A model generated the notes under the pieces. It searched no databases. It was not told the DNA's origin and saw only the letters and a program-made list of their open reading frames with translations. Below are positions 4,867 to 7,463 of a stretch of 7,463 nt of DNA, piece by piece. Origin of the DNA: Clostridia bacterium. Its GTDB lineage: Bacteria; Aerophobota; Aerophobia; Aerophobales; AE-B3A. The translations under genes and the position numbers were made by a program. Position 1 is the first letter of the stretch. Each line of letters starts with the position of its first letter. Where the stretch lies: positions 1-7,463 of the forward strand of contig WJOQ01000185.1 in assembly GCA_009618505.1 (NCBI GenBank). The letters run 5' to 3'.

Positions 4867-4993
4867 CTTCTCTCCTTCCCTTAGTGAACGCCCTTAGCTC
4901 CTGAGCCAGAACGTTGAACTTTCTTCGTTCCCTGAGCATTGCCCGCATCTGGCAGGTTGCCCTTCTCACCAGGTTGTCAAACTTTTTATTCAT
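4841..4993 (-). CDS. Hypothetical helical protein (50 aa)
   Basis: The chosen start is ATG at 4993 (MNKKFDNLVRRATCQMRAML) because AGGAG lies 5 nt before it. A longer frame begins at 5047 but overlaps the zinc-ribbon gene at 5031-5120 and has no such site. The body is helical and rich in arginine, and the C-terminus is charged (KGRREDEHSKLAL). It overlaps the following gene by 26 nt. I do not recognise the family. Confidence 0.55.
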   Translation of the reverse strand: MNKKFDNLVRRATCQMRAMLRERRKFNVLAQELRAFTKGRREDEHSKLAL

Positions 4994-5030
4994 ATTCTCT
5001 CCTTTCTTGTTCGTTCTCCTGGTATCTCTC

Positions 5031-5120
5031 CTAATAACATTCCTCACAGACGTTAAAATGAACCCCGCCCTCTGAGTAGCTTCCCTCAGTCAATTCTCCA
5101 CAAAGCGGGCAATTATGCAC
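5031..5120 (-). CDS. Zinc-ribbon microprotein (29 aa, GTG start)
   Basis: From GTG at 5120 the frame reads HNCPLCGELTEG, then VHFNVCEECY and a TAG stop. The two knuckles CPLC (residues 4-7) and CEEC (25-28) sit 17 residues apart, enough for one complete zinc-ribbon fold. AGGAG lies 6 nt before the GTG, and an in-frame stop upstream with no ATG rules out a longer form. At 29 residues it is very small, but the intact CxxC pairs and the good ribosome binding site argue for a real gene. Role unknown. Confidence 0.6.
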   Translation of the reverse strand: MHNCPLCGELTEGSYSEGGVHFNVCEECY

Positions 5121-5185
5121 TTTTTGCTCCTTTCTGAAATAATTTGACTGCCATATAGGTCATTTTAGCTTTGCTAATTCTATGA

Positions 5186-5497
5186 TCATAGACGTTCTGC
5201 CATCACTTCGGCCAGGGTATGATCACCGAAATACATATCCCGCTCAATCCCTAGCCCTAATGGCTTGCCCCTGTACTCTTCTAGCTCTTTCAGGCTAAAA
5301 TAGCCTAGCTCATTCTCTAATCCCCTGACGTACCCGAAAAAGATTCCGGTCTCAGGATCAAACTCAGTGGCGTACCAAGTCCAGGATCCGCATGGGTCAA
5401 AGAATTTGACTATAACTAGCGTAACCTCTGGTGATTTTTCCTCGTTGGTATAAAGCGGCGGGAGCTTCTTTCTTAGCTCTTTGGTGAGTAATTTCAT
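5186..5497 (-). CDS. DUF2958 family protein
   Basis: The 103-aa product starts MKLLTKELRKKLPPLYTNEE and continues with VKFFDPCGSWTWYATEFDPE, a FFGYVRGLENELGYFSLKEL stretch, and GLGIERDMYFGDHTLAEV. This order (KLLTKE..KKLP.LY, VKFF.P.GSWTWYATEFD, E.GYF.L.EL, G..IERD.YF) is that of DUF2958, a family common on plasmids and phages whose function is unknown. Length is normal for the family. AGGAG lies 5 nt before the ATG. A 14-codon upstream frame (5494-5538) ends in an ATGA overlap with this start, and a long-range inverted repeat spans the leader. Confidence 0.85.
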   Translation of the reverse strand: MKLLTKELRKKLPPLYTNEEKSPEVTLVIVKFFDPCGSWTWYATEFDPETGIFFGYVRGLENELGYFSLKELEEYRGKPLGLGIERDMYFGDHTLAEVMAERL

Positions 5498-5523
5498 GTT
5501 TTCTCCTGTTTTTGAAAAATACG

Positions 5524-5587
5524 CTCATAGGGGGTCATTTTGGGGACTTTAATTAAGAGAATGATTTATACTACCTGCCCCTATGAG
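5524..5587. repeat. 10-bp inverted repeat in the DUF2958 leader
   Basis: CTCATAGGGG (5524-5533) and CCCCTATGAG (5578-5587) are perfect reverse complements separated by 44 AT-rich bases. They lie in the gap between the zinc-ribbon gene and DUF2958. In RNA they would fold the whole leader into one loop; in DNA they could be a protein site. No promoter with good hexamers is visible inside. Confidence 0.5.
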
Positions 5588-5609
5588 AAAGCCCCTACTG
5601 TCCGGGAGC

Positions 5610-5647
5610 GGTATCACCAGGGTTAGAATCTGGCCCCTGGGTGAACC
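5610..5647. repeat. Bulged stem-loop spanning the end of the zinc-ribbon gene
   Basis: Twelve base pairs form between 5610-5622 and 5635-5647, with two single-base bulges (5613 and 5639). The loop holds the stop codon of the 54-aa zinc-ribbon gene. No T run follows on the minus strand, so a processing or stability element within the operon is more likely than a terminator. Confidence 0.4.
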
Positions 5648-5787
5648 CTTGTTTTTGCCTCATAGCAGTTAGGACATTTCTGGTCCTTGATATCAAAATC
5701 CTTATAATCTCTGACTAAAGGCTTCCAGATATAGCCGCAACTACATTTCAAGAGGTGCTCCTTCTGATCATAAAATGTTATAGACAT
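5623..5787 (-). CDS. Small zinc-ribbon protein (54 aa)
   Basis: The product starts MSITFYDQKEHLLKCSCGYI. It has CSC (residues 15-17, with the pattern KCSCGYIW) and CPNC (residues 38-41), which together form a likely zinc ribbon, and ends in a short basic tail. GGAGGAG lies 5 nt before the ATG. The start overlaps the last 10 nt of the recombinase gene, so the two are co-translated. The first knuckle is CxC rather than CxxC, which is allowed in rubredoxin-like ribbons but lowers certainty of metal binding. A stem-loop covers its 3' end. Confidence 0.65.
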   Translation of the reverse strand: MSITFYDQKEHLLKCSCGYIWKPLVRDYKDFDIKDQKCPNCYEAKTRVHPGARF

Positions 5788-6347
5788 ATCTGCTCCTCCA
5801 GCTTGTGGGTGTCCTCCTGTTCGATCCCTATGTATCTCAGGGTGACTCCCGGGCTTGCGTGTCCTAGCTTTTTCATTATCTCCTCTATCCGGACTCCCTG
5901 GGAATAAGCAGCATACCCCCAGGACTTTCTAAGACTGTGCGTTGAGTAATTGCCCTCAAGTCCTACCGCTGCGCAAGCATCCTTGATTATGTAGTGTGCG
6001 TTTTGCCTGGTCATAGGCTTGTCGCTCCTGATCCCTGGGAAGAGAGGGCTCCCCTTCTCTAATACCGGGCTGGCCTTGAAGAACGCTATAAGGGCGGTAG
6101 TCAGGGCTTTGTTGACCTTCAACTCCCTTTGCTTCTGGTTCTTGCTCTCCTTCAACCGGACAAACTTCCTGATGTTCCCCTGACGGTCCCTCACCTGATC
6201 AACCCTCAGACTCAGAAGGTCACTAATCCTTATTGCCAGGTTGCAGCCGGCAACGAACAGCAGATAATCCCTGACGTTCCTGTCCTTCAGATAGTCCTTT
6301 ATTGCTCCTATCTTTGCCTTGTCTTTTATTGCCTTTACCTCTATCAT
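5778..6347 (-). CDS. Tyrosine recombinase, catalytic domain only
   Basis: The 189-aa product carries the full active-site set of the tyrosine recombinase/integrase family. Arg40 lies in NLAIRISDLLSLRV, and Lys69 is in the beta-hairpin (KESKNQKQREL). The box THSLRKSWG has His137 and Arg140, LGHASPGVTLRY has His163, and the nucleophile is Tyr172. It joins and exchanges DNA strands at specific sites. It has only about 20 residues before the catalytic domain, so the usual N-terminal core-binding domain (about 90-100 residues) is missing. Such short forms occur in phages; whether this one integrates the phage, resolves multimers or inverts DNA is not visible. AGGAG lies 8 nt before the ATG. It is the first gene after the 6383-6410 promoter, and the next gene overlaps its end by 10 nt. 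Confidence 0.85.
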   Translation of the reverse strand: MIEVKAIKDKAKIGAIKDYLKDRNVRDYLLFVAGCNLAIRISDLLSLRVDQVRDRQGNIRKFVRLKESKNQKQRELKVNKALTTALIAFFKASPVLEKGSPLFPGIRSDKPMTRQNAHYIIKDACAAVGLEGNYSTHSLRKSWGYAAYSQGVRIEEIMKKLGHASPGVTLRYIGIEQEDTHKLEEQICL

Positions 6348-6366
6348 CTTTCATTCTCCTTTATCT

Positions 6367-6414
6367 TGACTTGATACTTTACAGTTTATCAAATAAATAT
6401 CTTTTGTCAAGTCA
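6367..6414. promoter_or_regulatory. Inverted repeats around the recombinase promoter
   Basis: TGACTTGA (6367-6374) is the exact inverse of TCAAGTCA (6407-6414), so the pair brackets the promoter. A second pair, TTGATA (6371-6376) and TATCAA (6387-6392), overlaps the -10 element. Nested symmetric sites of this kind suit a repressor, or the recombinase itself acting on its own promoter. The assignment is from symmetry alone. Confidence 0.45.
6383..6410 (-). promoter_or_regulatory. Promoter of the recombinase operon, TTGACA-N16-TAAACT
   Basis: On the minus strand TTGACA (6410-6405) is followed after 16 bp by TAAACT (6388-6383), which matches the -10 consensus at four of six positions. The predicted start lies near 6377, 30 nt before the recombinase ATG. 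The weaker -10 and overlapping inverted repeats suggest regulated use. It probably drives the co-directional run of small genes down to the cold-shock gene. Confidence 0.6.
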
Positions 6415-6476
6415 TTTTAAGGAGCATATCCTTTCCAATCTCTCTAATCTGCATAAATCCTAGAAAAGTCTTTTTG

Positions 6477-6493
6477 ACATAAGGCACTTATGT
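6477..6493. promoter_or_regulatory. 17-bp palindrome, possible operator
   Basis: ACATAAG (6477-6483) and CTTATGT (6487-6493) are perfect inverse arms around GCA, and the left arm overlaps a plus-strand TTGACA (6475-6480). No good -10 lies 15-19 bp further on. The size and symmetry fit a phage repressor site. The surrounding 6415-6690 stretch has no convincing gene and includes a run of eight C at 6583-6590. Confidence 0.35.
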
Positions 6494-6690
6494 TAAAGTT
6501 TATAAGAATTACTCACTCCAAGCCATTTACCGAGAACTCCAAACAATTTTTAAGCCGTTTCGGGTAGAGCTCAACCTCCGAACCCCCCCCGACTCCTTTA
6601 CACAACCTTGATCTTCCCCTGCCTGTCTGCCGTCTTGCAGGTCAATATCAGTCTCTTCCAAGGTTTTACCCTAACCATGCCTTTTCTTTC

Positions 6691-6726
6691 AGGTTTTTAA
6701 GGTCTTTAAGGTTTTTAAGGTTTTGA
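6691..6726. repeat. Four tandem 9-bp repeats (AGGTTTTTA)
   Basis: AGGTTTTTA, AGGTCTTTA, AGGTTTTTA and AGGTTTTGA lie head to tail at 6691, 6700, 6709 and 6718. They sit on the far side of the AT-rich stretch from the iterons. Short AT-rich tandem repeats are typical of the unwinding part of replication origins. Confidence 0.7.
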
Positions 6727-6727
6727 G

Positions 6728-6949
6728 TTAAAAAAAATGAGAAAAATGAATGTCTTTATTTGAAGTCTTGACGTCTTTGTTTAATGTGTTTTTCTTAATA
6801 TCTTTTAAGATAGTGTTTATCTGGTTCTCGCTATCGCTTGACTGTAGAGGGTTATCGCATTTTGTCGTTACCTCATTAGGTAATAACCGTTACCTCATTA
6901 GGTAATTTTTTGTTACCTCATTAGGTAATACCTGACTTTTAGCCTTCAC
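6728..6949 (-). pseudogene. Open -1 frame continuing the O-like gene through the iterons
   Basis: If the ribosome slips back one base at A AAA AAG (6955-6949), it reads VKAKSQVLPNEVTKNYLMR and stops at TAA (6892-6890) inside the middle iteron. Past that stop the same frame is open for 53 more codons, beginning RLLPNEVTTKCDN and ending IHFSHFF at TAA 6728. It has no start codon of its own. The outer iterons both encode LPNEVT in this frame because their spacing is 45 bp, while the middle one is out of frame. It looks like the C-terminal part of a once longer O protein of about 240 aa: decayed, recoded, or broken by sequence errors. Confidence 0.45.
6867..6929. repeat. Three 18-bp iterons (GTTACCTCATTAGGTAAT)
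   Basis: Identical 18-bp copies lie at 6867-6884, 6889-6906 and 6912-6929, with starts 22 and 23 bp apart, about two helical turns, so initiator molecules would bind on one face. Each contains the inverted arms TTACCT and AGGTAA around CATT. A 16-bp degenerate copy lies at 7037-7052 inside the O-like gene and a half copy at 3075-3084. Confidence 0.85.
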
Positions 6950-7455
6950 TTTTTTGGTAACTTCTGCTTTTTATCCTTAGTTTTTCTCGGTCTATCTTGC
7001 CATAAGCTAGTGTCAGACTGTATTGCATACCTTTTATTACCTAGTTTGGTAACGATTCTTCTGTGTGTCAGACTAGACAAGGCTCTCGAAATATGCGGCT
7101 TCAAGATGTCCAGCTCTTTCTCAAACTGCTTCAAGGGAATGAAATCGGATAGCTTCTGCCACCCCCAAGTCTTGCGCACCAAGAATAGAAGAACCTTAGT
7201 CTCATATACTCTTAGATATTGCTTATAGACCGCCTCAATGAACTCGTTAGGTATCCTGATGTAATCGCTGTCTGGTCCCTCCCACCTGTTTTTAGCATAG
7301 TCTTTCTTCTTCCCTCTCCCACGTCTAGCCATATCCACCAGCGAGTCTTTTGTTGGCGGGCGTCCCCCCCGCTCCCTTCGGTAATTCTTAATATCCCGCT
7401 GTTTCCGCCTGACTGTCTCTGCCAGCTCTGCGTCAGTAGGTTCCTTTTCTTCCAC
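6946..7455 (-). CDS. Phage replication protein O-like initiator (N-terminal wHTH domain)
   Basis: The 169-aa product has a basic N-terminal arm (residues 1-58, rich in R and K). It then has a phage replication protein O N-terminal type domain (about residues 64-148): YIRIPNEFIEAV, then VLLFLVRKTWGWQKLSDFIP, then HISRALSSLTHRRIV with the recognition helix of a winged helix, then KLGNKRYAI. Such proteins bind origin iterons and recruit the helicase loader. Three iterons follow immediately downstream and a degenerate one lies inside the gene. The start is GTG at 7455, preceded directly by in-frame TAA. No ribosome binding site is visible in the 8 bases left in the window, so the start is uncertain. 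The frame ends at TGA right after a slippery A AAA AAG, without the usual C-terminal half of such proteins; see the -1 frame entry. Confidence 0.72.
   Translation of the reverse strand: MEEKEPTDAELAETVRRKQRDIKNYRRERGGRPPTKDSLVDMARRGRGKKKDYAKNRWEGPDSDYIRIPNEFIEAVYKQYLRVYETKVLLFLVRKTWGWQKLSDFIPLKQFEKELDILKPHISRALSSLTHRRIVTKLGNKRYAIQSDTSLWQDRPRKTKDKKQKLPKK
7037..7052. repeat. Degenerate fourth iteron inside the O-like gene
   Basis: TTACCTAGTTTGGTAA keeps the TTACC and GGTAA arms and the 16-bp length of the iteron core, with changes in the centre. On the coding strand it encodes part of VTKLGN at the end of the winged-helix domain. It lies 125 bp from the nearest full iteron. It may be a real weak site or a relic of iterons spreading within the gene. 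Confidence 0.45.
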
Positions 7456-7463
7456 TTATACCA

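Larger units (their letters stand above)
6691..6929. other. Probable phage replication origin
   Basis: The region combines three palindromic iterons (6867-6929), an AT-rich stretch (about 6727-6840, with a run of eight A at 6730-6737 and an inverted repeat TATCTT/AAGATA at 6799-6812) and four 9-bp tandem repeats (6691-6726). It lies directly after a gene for an O-type initiator. In phage lambda the O protein binds four 18-19-bp palindromic iterons next to an AT-rich element inside its own gene, so this arrangement fits that model closely. Function is inferred; nothing here shows replication directly. Confidence 0.65.

Noticed and set aside
6129..6374. Plus-strand 81-aa frame
   Set aside because: Antisense to the recombinase, whose active-site residues are intact on the minus strand.
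6598..6678. Minus-strand 26-aa frame (MVRVKPWKRLILTCKTADRQ...)
   Set aside because: The composition is plausible, but there is no properly spaced ribosome binding site and no neighbour coupling; it stops next to a run of eight C. Not enough to call a gene.
6867..6929. CRISPR array
   Set aside because: Three 18-bp repeats with 4-5-bp gaps next to an initiator gene are iterons; repeats and spacers are far too short for CRISPR.
7010..7228. Plus-strand 72-aa frame
   Set aside because: Antisense to the winged-helix domain of the O-like protein.

Overview
This window looks like part of the genome of a tailed bacteriophage or prophage from an uncultivated bacterium. Every supportable gene is on the minus strand. 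Most genes are tiny, tightly packed and preceded by AGGAG-type ribosome binding sites. Phage hallmarks are a replication protein of the lambda O type with an iteron origin, a short tyrosine recombinase, DUF2958, a CspA-like protein, small zinc-ribbon proteins and the start of a large terminase gene. The host cannot be named from sequence alone. The peptide-type solute-binding protein resembles those I associate with Atribacterota- or Thermotogae-like lineages, but this is a weak hint.

Layout, in the direction of transcription (right to left). 7455-6946 encodes the O-like initiator. 6930-6690 is a probable origin, with three 18-bp palindromic iterons, an AT-rich stretch and four 9-bp tandem repeats. 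6600-6415 has no convincing gene. A TTGACA-type promoter (6383-6410) then drives the recombinase and about a dozen small genes (6347 to about 3163), several joined by ATGA overlaps. Two of these are paralogous 62/63-aa helical proteins, each preceded by a hairpin that abuts its ribosome binding site.

A second promoter (2839-2866) reads into a three-gene cassette: a ribbon-helix-helix regulator, a 59-aa unknown protein, and a secreted 626-aa ABC-type solute-binding protein with no transporter genes beside it. A 14-bp stem-loop closes the cassette. A third promoter (353-380), with consensus -35 and -10 hexamers, is followed by a ~100-nt non-coding leader ending in an intrinsic terminator. The terminase gene starts 30 nt further on and runs off the left edge.

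The most interesting points are: (1) the orphan secreted solute-binding protein carried as apparent phage cargo under its own regulator; (2) the origin, where the O-like frame ends at UGA directly after a dnaX-type slippery heptamer and the -1 frame stays open through the iterons apart from one stop; (3) the covarying leader hairpins of the two paralogs; (4) the promoter-leader-terminator unit ahead of the terminase gene.
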